NCBI GenBank assembly: GCA_032055545.1
Contig: DAMBQR010000007.1
Span: 35,802 to 99,801 of the forward strand
Reading direction: 5' to 3'
Length of the DNA stretch: 64,000 bases
From: Pseudescherichia sp032055545
GTDB taxonomy: Bacteria > Pseudomonadota > Gammaproteobacteria > Enterobacterales > Enterobacteriaceae
The translations under genes were made by a program, and so were the position numbers. The notes under the pieces were generated by a model that was given only the letters and a program-made list of their open reading frames with translations, was not told the DNA's origin and ran no database searches. Numbering within the stretch: position 1 is the first letter of the stretch; each line of letters starts with the position of its first letter. Positions 1-8,620 of the stretch are shown here, piece by piece.

Positions 1-1
1 T

Positions 2-877
2 GCTTATCTCTGGTTTGGCAACCGGCTGGGGATGAACCTGCGCCCCGTATTGCTGATGCTGGAGAGGCTCAAGGAGTGGGTGATGCTGGATATCTACCTG
101 ATTGGCATCGGCGTCGCCTCCATTAAGGTCCAGGACTATGCGTATCTGCAGCCGGGGGTAGGTCTGCTGGCCTTCGTTGCGCTGGTGATCCTCAGTATCC
201 TGACCTTAATTCATCTCAATATTGAGCAGCTGTGGGAGCGATTTTACCCTCAGCGCCCGGCCACCCGCCCGCATGACAACCTGCGCGTCTGCCTCGGATG
301 CCACTTCACGGGCCTGCCGGATCCGCGGGGGCGCTGCCCGCGCTGCCATATTCCGCTGCGTCACCGCAGACGCCATAGTATCCAGAAGTGCTGGGCGGCG
401 CTGATCGCCTCGCTGGTGTTTCTCCTGCCCGCCAACCTGCTGCCTATCTCGGTTATCTATGTTAACGGCGCGCGGCAGGCGGACACCATCATGTCCGGGA
501 TCATGTCGCTGGCCAGCAGTAACATTGCCGTTGCAGGCATTGTTTTTATCGCCAGTATCCTGGTGCCGTTTACCAAAGTCATTGTCCTGTTTACACTGCT
601 GGTCAGCATCCATTTTAAATGTGAACAGGGGTTGCGCACTCGCCTGCTGCTGTTGCGTTTCGTGACATGGATTGGCCGCTGGTCGATGCTCGATCTGTTT
701 GTGATTTCAATAACGATGTCACTCATTAACCGCGATCAGCTTCTCGCGTTTACCATGGGTCCCGCTGCGTTTTACTTCGGCGCAGCGGTAATTTTGACTA
801 TTCTTGCTGTGGAATGGCTGGACAGCCGCTTACTTTGGGATGCACATGAGTCAGGAAACCCCCGCTTCGCCGACTGA
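2..877 (+). CDS. yebS: Intermembrane transport protein YebS (LetA/PqiA-like), 5' end outside window
   Basis: The frame is open from base 2, so the real start lies upstream; only the C-terminal part (about 290 residues) is present. It reads as YebS/LetA, the PqiA-family inner-membrane partner of the MCE protein encoded next. A zinc-ribbon-like motif with paired cysteines (CLGCHFTGLPDPRGRCPRC) sits between hydrophobic blocks, and several membrane segments follow (LIASLVFLLPANLLPI, IAVAGIVFIASILVPF and others). The family is thought to help move lipids between the inner and outer membranes. The stop overlaps the start of yebT by 32 bases, so the two are surely co-transcribed and probably translationally coupled. 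The identification is secure; only the truncation at the window edge limits it. Confidence 0.95.
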   Translation, partial: AYLWFGNRLGMNLRPVLLMLERLKEWVMLDIYLIGIGVASIKVQDYAYLQPGVGLLAFVALVILSILTLIHLNIEQLWERFYPQRPATRPHDNLRVCLGCHFTGLPDPRGRCPRCHIPLRHRRRHSIQKCWAALIASLVFLLPANLLPISVIYVNGARQADTIMSGIMSLASSNIAVAGIVFIASILVPFTKVIVLFTLLVSIHFKCEQGLRTRLLLLRFVTWIGRWSMLDLFVISITMSLINRDQLLAFTMGPAAFYFGAAVILTILAVEWLDSRLLWDAHESGNPRFAD

Positions 878-3482
878 AGCGCGCATTAAAACAAAACGTC
901 GAATTTCGCCTTTCTGGCTGCTACCTGTTATCGCATTGATGATTGCTGGCTGGCTTCTGTGGACCAGCTATGAGGATCGCGGTAACACCATTACCATCGA
1001 TTTCGTCTCGGCTGACGGCATTGTGGCCGGGCGTACGCCGGTGCGCTACCAGGGCGTTGAGGTCGGTACCGTACAGGAGATCCGCCTGAGCGAAAATCTC
1101 AATAAAATTGAGGTCAAGGCCAGCATCAAGGCGGATATGAAGGACGCCCTGCGCAACGATACCCAGTTCTGGCTGGTGACACCCAAAGCGTCGCTGGCCG
1201 GTATTTCCGGGCTGGATGCGCTGGTCGGCGGGAACTATATCGGCATGATGCCGGGCAAAGGCGAGCCGCAGGATCACTTTACGGCCCTTGATACCCAGCC
1301 GAAGTATCGTCTCAGCAACGGCGAGCTGATGATCCATCTTCACGCCCCGGATCTCGGATCGCTGAGCAGCGGCTCGCTGGTCTACTTCCGTAAAATTCCC
1401 GTCGGCCGCGTCTATGACTACTCCATCAATGCCAACAAGCAGGGCGTGACCATCGATGTGCTGATTGAGCGCCGCTTCACCAGCCTGGTGAAAAAAGGCA
1501 GCCGCTTCTGGAACGTCTCCGGCGTGAAGGCGGACGTGGGCCTGAGCGGAGCGAAGATAGAGCTGGAGAGCGTCGCGTCGCTGGTTAACGGGGCGATCGC
1601 CTTTGACTCGCCGGAATCATCGAAACCGGCAGAGAGCGATGACGAGTTCGGCCTCTATAAGGATTTGGCCCATAGCCAGCGCGGGGTGATCGTTAAGCTG
1701 GCCCTGCCCGGTGGCGAGGGGCTGAAAGCCGGATCTACCCCGCTGATGTACCAGGGGCTGGAGGTGGGCGAGCTAACCAGGCTCGATCTCAACCCCGGCG
1801 GCGCGGTGAGCGGTGAGATGACCGTCGATCCCAGCGTTGTTAACCTGCTGCGCGCCAATACCCGCATTGAGATGCGCAACCCGAAACTCTCCCTGAACAA
1901 CGCCAGCGTCAGCTCGTTGCTTACCGGCACCACACTCGAGCTGGTACCGGGAGAAGGCGAACCGCGGGATAACTTCGTGGTGCTGCCTGCGGATAAAACC
2001 CTGCTGCAAGAGCCTGGCGTTGTTACCCTGACCCTGACCGCGCCGGAGAGCTACGGCATCGACGCCGGTCAGCCCATCGTTCTGCATGGGGTGCAGATAG
2101 GCCAGGTGCTGGAGCGCGATCTGAGCGCGAAAGGCGTCTCTTTTGCCGTCGCTATCGACCCCCAATATCGTGAGCTGGTGCAGGGCGACAGCAAGTTCGT
2201 TGTGAACAGCCGGGTGGACGTTAAAGTGGGTCTGGATGGCATCGAGTTCCTTGCCGCCAGCGCCAACGAGTGGATCAGCGGCGGGATCCGTATCCTGCCG
2301 GGAAGCAAAGGCGAGATAAAGTCCACCTATCCGCTGTTCGCTAACCTCGACAAGGCGATTGAGAACAGCCTCAGCGATCTGCCTACTACCACCCTGACGC
2401 TGACCGCCGAGAAGCTGCCAGACGTGCAGGCCGGCTCGGTGGTGCTCTACCGTAAGTTTGAGGTGGGCGAAGTGATCAACGTCCGCCCGCGCGCTAACGC
2501 GTTTGATATTCAGCTGCACGTTAAGCCGGAGTATCAATCCCTGCTGACCGCCAACAGCATCTTCTGGGCAGAAGGCGGCGCGAAAGTGCAGCTCAACGGT
2601 AGCGGATTGACCGTCCAGGCCTCTCCCCTGTCCAGAGCGATTAAGGGGGCAATTAGTTTTGATAACCTTACCGGCGCCAATGCCTCGATTCGCAAGGGCG
2701 ACAAGCGGATCCTCTTCCCGTCAGAGACCGCGGCCCGCGCCGTAGGAGGCCAGATTAAACTGCATGCCTTTGATGCGGGCAAGCTTGCCCCCGGCATGCC
2801 GATTAAGTACCTGGGCATTGATATCGGTCAGGTGCAGGATCTGCAGCTGATTACCGAACGTAACGAGGTGCAAGCCACTGCCGTGCTCTATCCGGAGTAT
2901 GTGCAAAAATTTGCCCGCAGCGGTACGCGTTTTTCAGTGATCACCCCACAAATCTCAGCGGCCGGGGTTGAGCATCTGGACACTATTTTGCAGCCCTATA
3001 TCAACGTCGAGCCAGGCCGGGGCGGCGACGTTCGCCGGGAGTTTGAGCTGCAGGAAGCCACCATCGCTGACTCACGCTATGTCGACGGCTTGAGCATTGT
3101 GGTCGAGGCCCCTGAAGCGGGCGGGCTGAACATCGGTACGCCGGTGCTGTTCCGCGGCATTGAGGTAGGCACGGTGACCGGCTTAACCCTGGGCACGCTC
3201 TCGGACCGGGTTATGGTGGGCCTGCGTATCAGCAAGCGCTTCGAGCATCTGGTGCGTAACAACTCGGTGTTCTGGCTGGCTTCCGGCTACTCGCTGGACT
3301 TCGGTCTGGTCGGCGGCGTCGTGAAAACCGGCACCTTTAACCAGTTCATCCGCGGCGGCATTGCGTTCGCAACGCCACCGGGGATCCCACTGGCACCGAA
3401 GGCACAAACCGGCAAGCACTTCCTGCTCCAGGATAGCGAGCCGAAAGAGTGGCGTAGCTGGGGCACCGCTCTGCCACGTTAA
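846..3482 (+). CDS. yebT: MCE-domain intermembrane lipid transport protein YebT (LetB)
   Basis: 878 residues from the ATG at 846; an in-frame start codon at 804 lies inside yebS and is unlikely because the family begins MSQETPAS. One membrane segment near residues 20-40 (FWLLPVIALMIAGWLLW) anchors the protein in the inner membrane. Seven MCE repeats follow, each recognisable by a G-x-P-[VL]-x-[FY]-x-G-x-x-[VI]-G signature, near residues 58, 175, 302, 410, 533, 655 and 762. In E. coli the seven rings stack into a periplasm-spanning hollow tube that carries lipids. Length and repeat number match the E. coli protein. It overlaps yebS and is followed by a GC-rich hairpin, so the transcript probably ends there. 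Confidence 0.97.
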   Translation: MSQETPASPTEARIKTKRRISPFWLLPVIALMIAGWLLWTSYEDRGNTITIDFVSADGIVAGRTPVRYQGVEVGTVQEIRLSENLNKIEVKASIKADMKDALRNDTQFWLVTPKASLAGISGLDALVGGNYIGMMPGKGEPQDHFTALDTQPKYRLSNGELMIHLHAPDLGSLSSGSLVYFRKIPVGRVYDYSINANKQGVTIDVLIERRFTSLVKKGSRFWNVSGVKADVGLSGAKIELESVASLVNGAIAFDSPESSKPAESDDEFGLYKDLAHSQRGVIVKLALPGGEGLKAGSTPLMYQGLEVGELTRLDLNPGGAVSGEMTVDPSVVNLLRANTRIEMRNPKLSLNNASVSSLLTGTTLELVPGEGEPRDNFVVLPADKTLLQEPGVVTLTLTAPESYGIDAGQPIVLHGVQIGQVLERDLSAKGVSFAVAIDPQYRELVQGDSKFVVNSRVDVKVGLDGIEFLAASANEWISGGIRILPGSKGEIKSTYPLFANLDKAIENSLSDLPTTTLTLTAEKLPDVQAGSVVLYRKFEVGEVINVRPRANAFDIQLHVKPEYQSLLTANSIFWAEGGAKVQLNGSGLTVQASPLSRAIKGAISFDNLTGANASIRKGDKRILFPSETAARAVGGQIKLHAFDAGKLAPGMPIKYLGIDIGQVQDLQLITERNEVQATAVLYPEYVQKFARSGTRFSVITPQISAAGVEHLDTILQPYINVEPGRGGDVRREFELQEATIADSRYVDGLSIVVEAPEAGGLNIGTPVLFRGIEVGTVTGLTLGTLSDRVMVGLRISKRFEHLVRNNSVFWLASGYSLDFGLVGGVVKTGTFNQFIRGGIAFATPPGIPLAPKAQTGKHFLLQDSEPKEWRSWGTALPR

Positions 3483-3489
3483 GCGCCCT

Positions 3490-3523
3490 GCTCCGGCGCG
3501 CCTGCTGCGCCGGAGCGTTTTAT
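3490..3523 (+). terminator. Rho-independent terminator after yebT
   Basis: A 9-bp perfect stem (CTCCGGCGC / GCGCCGGAG) with a 7-base loop is followed by GTTTTAT, directly downstream of the yebT stop. It separates yebST from rsmF. A TATGCT that could be the rsmF -10 element follows immediately. Confidence 0.75.
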
Positions 3524-3564
3524 GCTACACTGCGCGCCCTGATTTATTGCTGGTGGTGTAATTC

Positions 3565-5004
3565 GTGGCTCACAACGCTGTCTATCTTCCTGAAGAATTT
3601 CTTGCGCAAATGCGTCTGGCTATGCCGACGCATCTCTCCTTCGATGACTTTATTGCCGCCTGCCAGCGTCCGCTGCGCCGCAGTATTCGGGTCAACACGC
3701 TCAAAATTTCCGTGGCAGCATTCCTGGACCTGGTCGCCCCCTATGGCTGGCAGCTGACGCCGGTTCCCTGGTGCGAAGAGGGATTCTGGATCGAGCGTGA
3801 AGATGAAGAGGCGCTACCCCTTGGTAGCACCGCCGAGCACCTCAGCGGACTGTTCTATATTCAGGAAGCCAGCTCAATGCTGCCGGTCAGCGCCCTCTTT
3901 GCCGACGGCAACCGGCCCCAGCGGGTGATGGACGTTGCCGCGGCGCCCGGGTCGAAAACCACGCAGATCGCTGCACGGATGGAAAATGGCGGCGCGATCC
4001 TCGCCAATGAGTTCTCCGCCAGCCGGGTGAAAGTGTTGCATGCCAATATCAGCCGCTGCGGGATCAGCAACGTTGCCCTGACCCACTTTGATGGCCGGGT
4101 ATTTGGTGCAGCGCTGCCTGAAACTTTTGACGCCATTCTGCTGGATGCCCCCTGCTCCGGTGAAGGGGTCGTGCGTAAAGATCCTGATGCCCTGAAAAAC
4201 TGGTCTGTTGCCAGCAATCTGGAGATCGCAGCAACCCAGCGGGAGCTGATCGACAGTGCCTTTCATGCCCTGCGCCCCGGCGGAACGCTGGTCTATTCCA
4301 CCTGCACGCTTAACCGGGATGAGAACGAAGCGATTTGCCACTGGCTGAAGAACCACTATCCCGATGCGGTTGAGTTTCTGCCGCTGGAACAGCTGTTTGC
4401 CGGCGCGTCGCAGGCGCTGACCGCCGATGGCTTCCTGCACGTTTTCCCGCAAATTTTCGACTGCGAAGGGTTCTTCGTCGCGCGGCTGCGTAAAATCGCC
4501 TCTGTGGCGCCCCTGCCCGCTCCCGGCTATAAGATGGGCAAATTCCCCTTCTCGCCGGTAAAAGGCCGGGAGAGCGCCCAGATAGCCCAGGCCGCTGCGG
4601 CTGCCGGGCTGCGCTGGGACAATACGTTACGCCTGTGGCAGCGTGATAAAGAGCTGTGGCTCTTCCCGGAGCAGATCGAAGCCTTAACGGGCAAGGTTCG
4701 CTTCTCGCGGATTGGCATTAAGCTCGCCGAGACGCATAACAAAGGCTATCGCTGGCAGCATGAAGCGGTCATTGCCCTGGCCGGAACCGATAATCCGCTG
4801 GCTTTTGAGCTTAATCCTGCTGAGGCCGAAGAGTGGTATCGCGGCCGGGACATCTACCCGCAGGCTATGGTTAAGCATGACGAAGCGATCGTCACGTTCC
4901 AGGGCCAGCCTCTTGGGCTGGCAAAGAAAGTCGGCTCGCGTCTTAAGAACAGCTATCCACGAGAGCTGGTTCGTGATGGTCGGCTTTTCGCCAGCAAAGC
5001 GTAG
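3565..5004 (+). CDS. rsmF: 16S rRNA m5C1407 methyltransferase RsmF
   Basis: 479 residues, the same length as E. coli RsmF (YebU), starting at a GTG. It methylates C1407 of 16S rRNA in the 30S subunit, using S-adenosylmethionine. The SAM-binding motif I (VMDVAAAPGSKTTQ) is near residue 120. The two cysteines of the m5C methyltransferase mechanism are in DAPCSGEG (about residue 198) and STCTLN (about residue 247). A C-terminal PUA-like region (about 380-479) contains the conserved GSRLKNSYPRELVRDG. It stands alone between the yebT terminator and yebV. No ATG in this frame fits the family N-terminus better than the GTG. Confidence 0.97.
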   Translation: MAHNAVYLPEEFLAQMRLAMPTHLSFDDFIAACQRPLRRSIRVNTLKISVAAFLDLVAPYGWQLTPVPWCEEGFWIEREDEEALPLGSTAEHLSGLFYIQEASSMLPVSALFADGNRPQRVMDVAAAPGSKTTQIAARMENGGAILANEFSASRVKVLHANISRCGISNVALTHFDGRVFGAALPETFDAILLDAPCSGEGVVRKDPDALKNWSVASNLEIAATQRELIDSAFHALRPGGTLVYSTCTLNRDENEAICHWLKNHYPDAVEFLPLEQLFAGASQALTADGFLHVFPQIFDCEGFFVARLRKIASVAPLPAPGYKMGKFPFSPVKGRESAQIAQAAAAAGLRWDNTLRLWQRDKELWLFPEQIEALTGKVRFSRIGIKLAETHNKGYRWQHEAVIALAGTDNPLAFELNPAEAEEWYRGRDIYPQAMVKHDEAIVTFQGQPLGLAKKVGSRLKNSYPRELVRDGRLFASKA

Positions 5005-5115
5005 ATCGAGGAAAAGAGCACTTTTTTACTGGCGAGATAGGACATGATGTACCAGGCTGAAAATTGGGGTGACTTTACTGGTCGTACCACATTATGCAGA
5101 TAAATGGAGAGCATT

Positions 5116-5355
5116 ATGACGAAAACCAGCGTGCGCATTGGCCAATTTGAAATTGATGATGCTGAGCTGCAGGGCGATCGGCCAGGAGAGCGAACGTTAC
5201 GCATTCCATGCAGCTCCGATCCCGATTTATGTATGCAGCTCGATGCCTGGGACGCCGATACCAGTATTCCGGCGCTTCTTAACGGCGAACAATCCGTGCT
5301 TTATCGTGAGCACTACGATGAACAGACTGATACCTGGATCCTGCGCCTCGGCTGA
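5116..5355 (+). CDS. yebV: Small conserved protein YebV
   Basis: 79 residues, close to the 78 of E. coli YebV, with the same core (DDAELQGDRPGERTL, SDPDLCMQLDAWDA, IPALLNGE). Its function is unknown. An in-frame ATG at 5104 is possible, but the ATG at 5116 starts MTKTSVRIG as in the family and is preceded by GGAG at a suitable distance. No signal peptide or membrane segment is visible; the composition is acidic. It lies just after rsmF with its own short leader. Confidence 0.9.
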   Translation: MTKTSVRIGQFEIDDAELQGDRPGERTLRIPCSSDPDLCMQLDAWDADTSIPALLNGEQSVLYREHYDEQTDTWILRLG

Positions 5356-5363
5356 TCCATTGA

Positions 5364-5386
5364 GCCCGCCGCCCGGCGGGTTATTT
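5364..5386 (+). terminator. Likely terminator after yebV
   Basis: A short GC hairpin (CCCGCC, small loop, GGCGGG) is followed by TTATTT immediately after yebV. The T tract is weak, so termination may be partial. Confidence 0.5.
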
Positions 5387-5456
5387 ACTCCTGGAATTTC
5401 CTCTCTTTACGTTCCTCCCCTACACTTAAGCTAAGCGGTACGGAAGTGAGGATGGA

Positions 5457-5648
5457 ATGGTCGCACTGGTTCTCTTTATCTGCTACCTGGACGGTGGCTG
5501 TGATGACATTGTTATTGACGTATACAATACCGAACAGCAGTGCCTGGTCTCTATGGAGGAGCAGCGGATCCGCCACGGCGGTTGCTATCCGGTAGAGGAC
5601 TTCATCGACGGCTTCTGGCGACCGGCCCAGGAGTTCAGTGATTTTTAA
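5457..5648 (+). CDS. yebW: Small conserved protein YebW
   Basis: 63 residues, the same length as E. coli YebW, with the conserved pattern LVLFICYLDGGC, VYNTEQQC and DFIDGFWRPAQE. The N-terminal stretch is hydrophobic and the cysteines C9, C15, C29 and C43 are regularly placed, so an envelope location is plausible, but the function is unknown. GAGGATGG precedes the ATG. In K-12, pphA lies next to yebW; here the SdsR/SraC region follows directly. Confidence 0.9.
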   Translation: MVALVLFICYLDGGCDDIVIDVYNTEQQCLVSMEEQRIRHGGCYPVEDFIDGFWRPAQEFSDF

Positions 5649-5725
5649 CTCCCCCACATTTTAACCAAAAAAACGCTGGACGCCCGGCGGGTTGGGTATG
5701 GTATGGTTAACTCAGGAAGTAGATA

Positions 5726-5829
5726 AAAAAAAGACCGAATACGATTCCTGTATTCGGTCCAGGGAAATGGCTCTTGGGAGAGAGCCGTGCGCTAAAAGTT
5801 GGCATTAATGCAGGCTAAATACGCCTGGC
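5726..5829 (-). ncRNA. sdsR: SdsR (RyeB) stationary-phase sRNA
   Basis: Reading the minus strand, the sequence matches SdsR/RyeB in its conserved parts: GCCTGCATTAATGCCAAC, GCACGGCTCTCTCCCAAGAG, and a 3' terminator stem GACCGAATA / TATTCGGTC followed by eight U. The expected length of about 104 nt fits. A sigma-S type -10 (CTATTCTTAA, about 5834-5843) lies just before the predicted 5' end, in line with its known RpoS dependence. In enteric bacteria it is an Hfq-dependent regulator of envelope mRNAs and pairs with SraC. The few bases at the extreme 5' end differ from E. coli. Confidence 0.9.
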
Positions 5830-5913
5830 ACTTTAAGAATAGATGACAGCGCCAGCTTTTCCAGTCCACAGCATCTGTGGCAGGAAAAAAAGGGTGATTG
5901 TCACGGCCATAAA

Positions 5914-5959
5914 CAAAAAAACCGCAACGCTTCATCAGTGAAGCCTGCGGTTTTTTGTT
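5914..5959. terminator. Bidirectional terminator between sraC and yebY
   Basis: AAAAAACCGCA and TGCGGTTTTTT form an A/T-flanked stem with an imperfect inner hairpin (GCTTCA / TGAAGC). It can stop both the plus-strand SraC transcript and the minus-strand yobA-yebZ-yebY transcript arriving from the right. Confidence 0.85.
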
Positions 5960-5975
5960 ATGAATCAAGCCGTAA

Positions 5976-6314
5976 CTAGCAGAGCTTTTCCGCACGCTCA
6001 ATGTACGGTGCCAGGCTCATCTTTTCTCCGGGCTTCGCCGGATCGTCAATCTGGATAATAGAGACAGGCTGGCCGCTGTTTTCTCCGCTGGCTACCTGCT
6101 GTTGCGCCGCGTCGTTGAGCGGATACTGCACCAGGGTGCTGGGGTTGATAGCAAACAGCGCATGGCCGGGACGACAGGTGAGCATCACCTCTTCACGGTT
6201 AAACGCCCATTTATCTTTACCCACATCTAAGCGGCTTACGGTGATCACCTGCGGTGCGGCCAGCGCGCTGGCAGAGCAGGTGAGTAACAGAAGAGTGAGA
6301 ATACTTTTTTTCAT
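5976..6314 (-). CDS. yebY: Periplasmic protein YebY
   Basis: 112 residues (113 in E. coli), with a clear signal peptide (MKKSILTLLLLTCSASALA, cleavage after ALA about residue 19). The mature part holds NREEVMLTCRPGHALFAINPSTLVQYPLND and a C-terminal cysteine that may pair with the internal one. It belongs to the copper-associated yobA-yebZ-yebY unit; its own biochemical role is not established. It starts 15 bases after the yebZ stop and is the last gene before the shared terminator. Confidence 0.92.
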   Translation of the reverse strand: MKKSILTLLLLTCSASALAAPQVITVSRLDVGKDKWAFNREEVMLTCRPGHALFAINPSTLVQYPLNDAAQQQVASGENSGQPVSIIQIDDPAKPGEKMSLAPYIERAEKLC

Positions 6315-6329
6315 TTTTTCGCCAGTTAT

Positions 6330-7193
6330 TCAAAAAGGTTCAAGTGTCGCAAACAGGCTGACCGTTGCCAGCACCACAATGCCGAGAACCACTTCAGCTT
6401 GCGTCATCCGAATAAAAACAGCGCGCGCCTGGGCTTCCTGTGTACGGAAGCGTGGCACCAGCACATAGCGGTTTACCAGCGCAATGGCTACCATCAGCAG
6501 CACCAGCGCGCATTTTACCAGCAGCAAGCGTCCATATAAACTCTGCCACGGCAGTGTCGCACCCTGAATAAGAAGCGCGTTAATGATGCCGGATATCAGC
6601 ACCCCCGCGACGGCCAGATGCCCGTAGCGTGAGAAGCGCATCAGGCTGCCGATCGCCTGCATGCGCTTCGCCGCGTTAACCAGCCGCATACAGTACAGCA
6701 CCGGCAGCAGACCGCCAAACCAGGCGGCGGCACAGATCAGATGCACGGCGTAGTTGATCCGGGCAAAAAGTCCTGTGGTCCCGTCATGCATCGCCGCATG
6801 GCCGGTGTTAGCCAGCAGCAGCAGTTGGGCAGTCACCAGCAACAGCACTTGCCCCTGCTGATGCATAAAGCCCAGCAGCAAAGTTGCCAGCGCAATAATA
6901 ATTTGCCACATCCAGATGCTGCCAAACTGCGTTTCACTTACCGCCAGCCAGATATCCGGCTGCCAGACGTCGTGCCAGCCGTTGCCCATCATACCGCCCT
7001 GCAGGGCAAACATCAGCAGCGCACAGAGAAACGCCAGCGCCAGGGCGGCACGCTGCATAGACCTGAAGCGGCGCTGCAGCGTGGAGCGGATCGCTGGATC
7101 GGCGAGCCAGTGCGCAAAGGCGGCGCTGCCAAATACCAGCATCAGGGTCAGAAAGTGAATAAACCGCAGGCCAACGTAGCAAAACGCGAGCAT
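6330..7193 (-). CDS. yebZ: CopD-family inner-membrane copper protein YebZ
   Basis: 287 residues, all-membrane, with about eight hydrophobic segments starting at the N-terminus (FIHFLTLMLVFGSAAFAHWL). Histidines in HFLTL, GHAAMHDG and the final segments are typical of the CopD family, which is thought to import or relay copper across the inner membrane together with a CopC partner. Its start lies one base after the yobA stop, so translation is probably coupled. It is slightly shorter than E. coli YebZ (290). Identification is by family resemblance and gene order yobA-yebZ-yebY. Confidence 0.93.
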   Translation of the reverse strand: MLAFCYVGLRFIHFLTLMLVFGSAAFAHWLADPAIRSTLQRRFRSMQRAALALAFLCALLMFALQGGMMGNGWHDVWQPDIWLAVSETQFGSIWMWQIIIALATLLLGFMHQQGQVLLLVTAQLLLLANTGHAAMHDGTTGLFARINYAVHLICAAAWFGGLLPVLYCMRLVNAAKRMQAIGSLMRFSRYGHLAVAGVLISGIINALLIQGATLPWQSLYGRLLLVKCALVLLMVAIALVNRYVLVPRFRTQEAQARAVFIRMTQAEVVLGIVVLATVSLFATLEPF

Positions 7194-7194
7194 G

Positions 7195-7569
7195 CTACTT
7201 CACGCTAAACCGGTAGCTGCCCTGAGTTTTATGCCCGTCAACGGAGACAACGTGCCACGCTACGGTATACTGGTCAGGCTTCAGAGCCTGTTCGATAGGC
7301 ACAATCAGCTGCGTTTTATCCTTATCGTTACGCTTCACCGCTCCGATTTTCACCGTCTGCTGCTGCGATCCGGTAACCGTCACGCCGCTAAACTTAGGCT
7401 CAATGCCTTCAGAAAAGTTAAGGGTTAGCGCCTGCGGAGCTGCGGTAACATTGGCGTCGGCGGCCGGATACTGATGTTTAAGGTGCGCATGGGCAAAGAC
7501 GGCAGGCGATGCGGCCAGAGATGCAGCCAGCAGCAGGGCGCGCCAGGTATACGTTGTGGTAAAACCCAT
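7195..7569 (-). CDS. yobA: CopC-family periplasmic copper-binding protein YobA
   Basis: 124 residues with a signal peptide ending around SPAVFA-HAHL. After cleavage the mature protein begins with HAHL, the N-terminal histidine brace of CopC proteins, and the second histidine region WHVVSVDGHKTQG is near the C-terminus; together these give the copper site. The fold is an immunoglobulin-like beta barrel. It is the first gene of the yobA-yebZ-yebY unit and is divergent from holE. An AGGAA precedes the ATG. Confidence 0.94.
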   Translation of the reverse strand: MGFTTTYTWRALLLAASLAASPAVFAHAHLKHQYPAADANVTAAPQALTLNFSEGIEPKFSGVTVTGSQQQTVKIGAVKRNDKDKTQLIVPIEQALKPDQYTVAWHVVSVDGHKTQGSYRFSVK

Positions 7570-7703
7570 CGTTCTATTCCTTTTTGTTATCTGTATAGCG
7601 CAAAGAATAACTCTGTATAATGACTGAGTCGAGTCTGTACAGGCGCAGACTTGCCTTTCTGTCGCAGGCTTAGTAATTTTGCGCCGTATAACCGGGAGGA
7701 CCT

Positions 7704-7934
7704 ATGAAAACCAATCTTGCACAACTGCCTCAGGACGAGATGGACAAAGTTAACGTTGATCTGGCAGCGGCTGGCGTGGCGTTTAAAGAGCGTTACAATA
7801 TGCCGGTTATTGCGGAGGTGGTTGAGCGCGAGCAGCCCGCCCATCTGCGCGACTGGTTCCGTGAGCGGCTGATTGCCCATCGTCTGGCATCCGTGTCACT
7901 CTCGCGCCTGCCCTATGAGCCTAAGATCAAATAA
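7704..7934 (+). CDS. holE: DNA polymerase III theta subunit
   Basis: 76 residues, the same as E. coli HolE, with the conserved core MDKVNVDLAAAGVAFKERYN and HLRDWFRERLIAHRLASVSL. Theta binds the epsilon proofreading exonuclease in the polymerase III core and stabilises it. GGGAGG lies upstream of the ATG. In K-12, yobB lies between holE and exoX; here the two are only 23 bases apart. Confidence 0.97.
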   Translation: MKTNLAQLPQDEMDKVNVDLAAAGVAFKERYNMPVIAEVVEREQPAHLRDWFRERLIAHRLASVSLSRLPYEPKIK

Positions 7935-7957
7935 TCGACCCGGTTTCTGGAGATAAG

Positions 7958-8620
7958 ATGTTACGCGTAATCGATACTGAAACCTGCGGCCTGCAGGGCG
8001 GCATCGTTGAAATCGCCTCGGTGGACGTCATTGACGGGCAGATTGTTAACCCGATGAGCCACCTTGTGCGTCCGGATCGCCCTATCAGCCGTCAGGCGAT
8101 GGCTATCCACCGCATCACCGAAGAGATGGTCGCCGATCAGCCATGGATCGAAGATATTCTGCCGCACTACCTGGGCAGCAGCTGGTACGTTGCGCACAAT
8201 GCCAGCTTCGATCGTCGCGTGCTGCCGGAGATGCCAGGCGAGTGGATCTGCACGATGAAGCTGGCCCGCCGTCTGTGGCCCGGGATCCAGTACGGCAATA
8301 TGGCGCTCTACAAGTCGCGCAAGCTGAGCGTACAGACGCCGCCGGGGCTGCATTCTCACCGGGCGCTGTATGACTGCTACATCACCGCCGCGCTGCTGAT
8401 TGACATCATGGAGAACTCAGGCTGGACGCCGGATCAGATGGTGACCATTACCGGCCGCCCAGCCCTGATGACCACCTTTACCTTCGGTAAATACCGTGGA
8501 AAAGCGGTGTCCGACATCGCCGACCGCGATCCGGGCTATCTGCGCTGGCTCTACAATAATCTGGAGCGCATGAGTCCCGAACTGCGGCTGACGTTAAAAC
8601 ACTATCTTGACGAAAATTAG
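7958..8620 (+). CDS. exoX: Exodeoxyribonuclease X
   Basis: 220 residues, the same as E. coli. A DnaQ-type 3'-5' exonuclease with Exo I VIDTETCG (D6, E8), Exo II HNASFDRR and Exo III HRALYDC, the four acidic residues that bind two metal ions. The C-terminal part (FTFGKYRGKAVSDIADRDPGY) is the small accessory region of ExoX. It acts in DNA repair and mismatch excision. It may be co-transcribed with holE. Its last four bases overlap the end of the convergent ptrB. Confidence 0.97.
   Translation: MLRVIDTETCGLQGGIVEIASVDVIDGQIVNPMSHLVRPDRPISRQAMAIHRITEEMVADQPWIEDILPHYLGSSWYVAHNASFDRRVLPEMPGEWICTMKLARRLWPGIQYGNMALYKSRKLSVQTPPGLHSHRALYDCYITAALLIDIMENSGWTPDQMVTITGRPALMTTFTFGKYRGKAVSDIADRDPGYLRWLYNNLERMSPELRLTLKHYLDEN

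Larger units (their letters stand above)
5712..5959 (+). ncRNA. sraC: SraC (RyeA) antisense sRNA
   Basis: On the strand opposite SdsR, a transcript running from a possible extended -10 (TGGTATGGT, about 5698-5706) to the strong hairpin at 5914-5959 would fully contain the complement of SdsR, as SraC/RyeA does in E. coli. The 3' end is supported by the terminator. The 5' end is a guess from a promoter-like sequence and from the known size (about 250-275 nt). The identification rests mainly on the conserved position and the SdsR match on the other strand. Confidence 0.65.
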
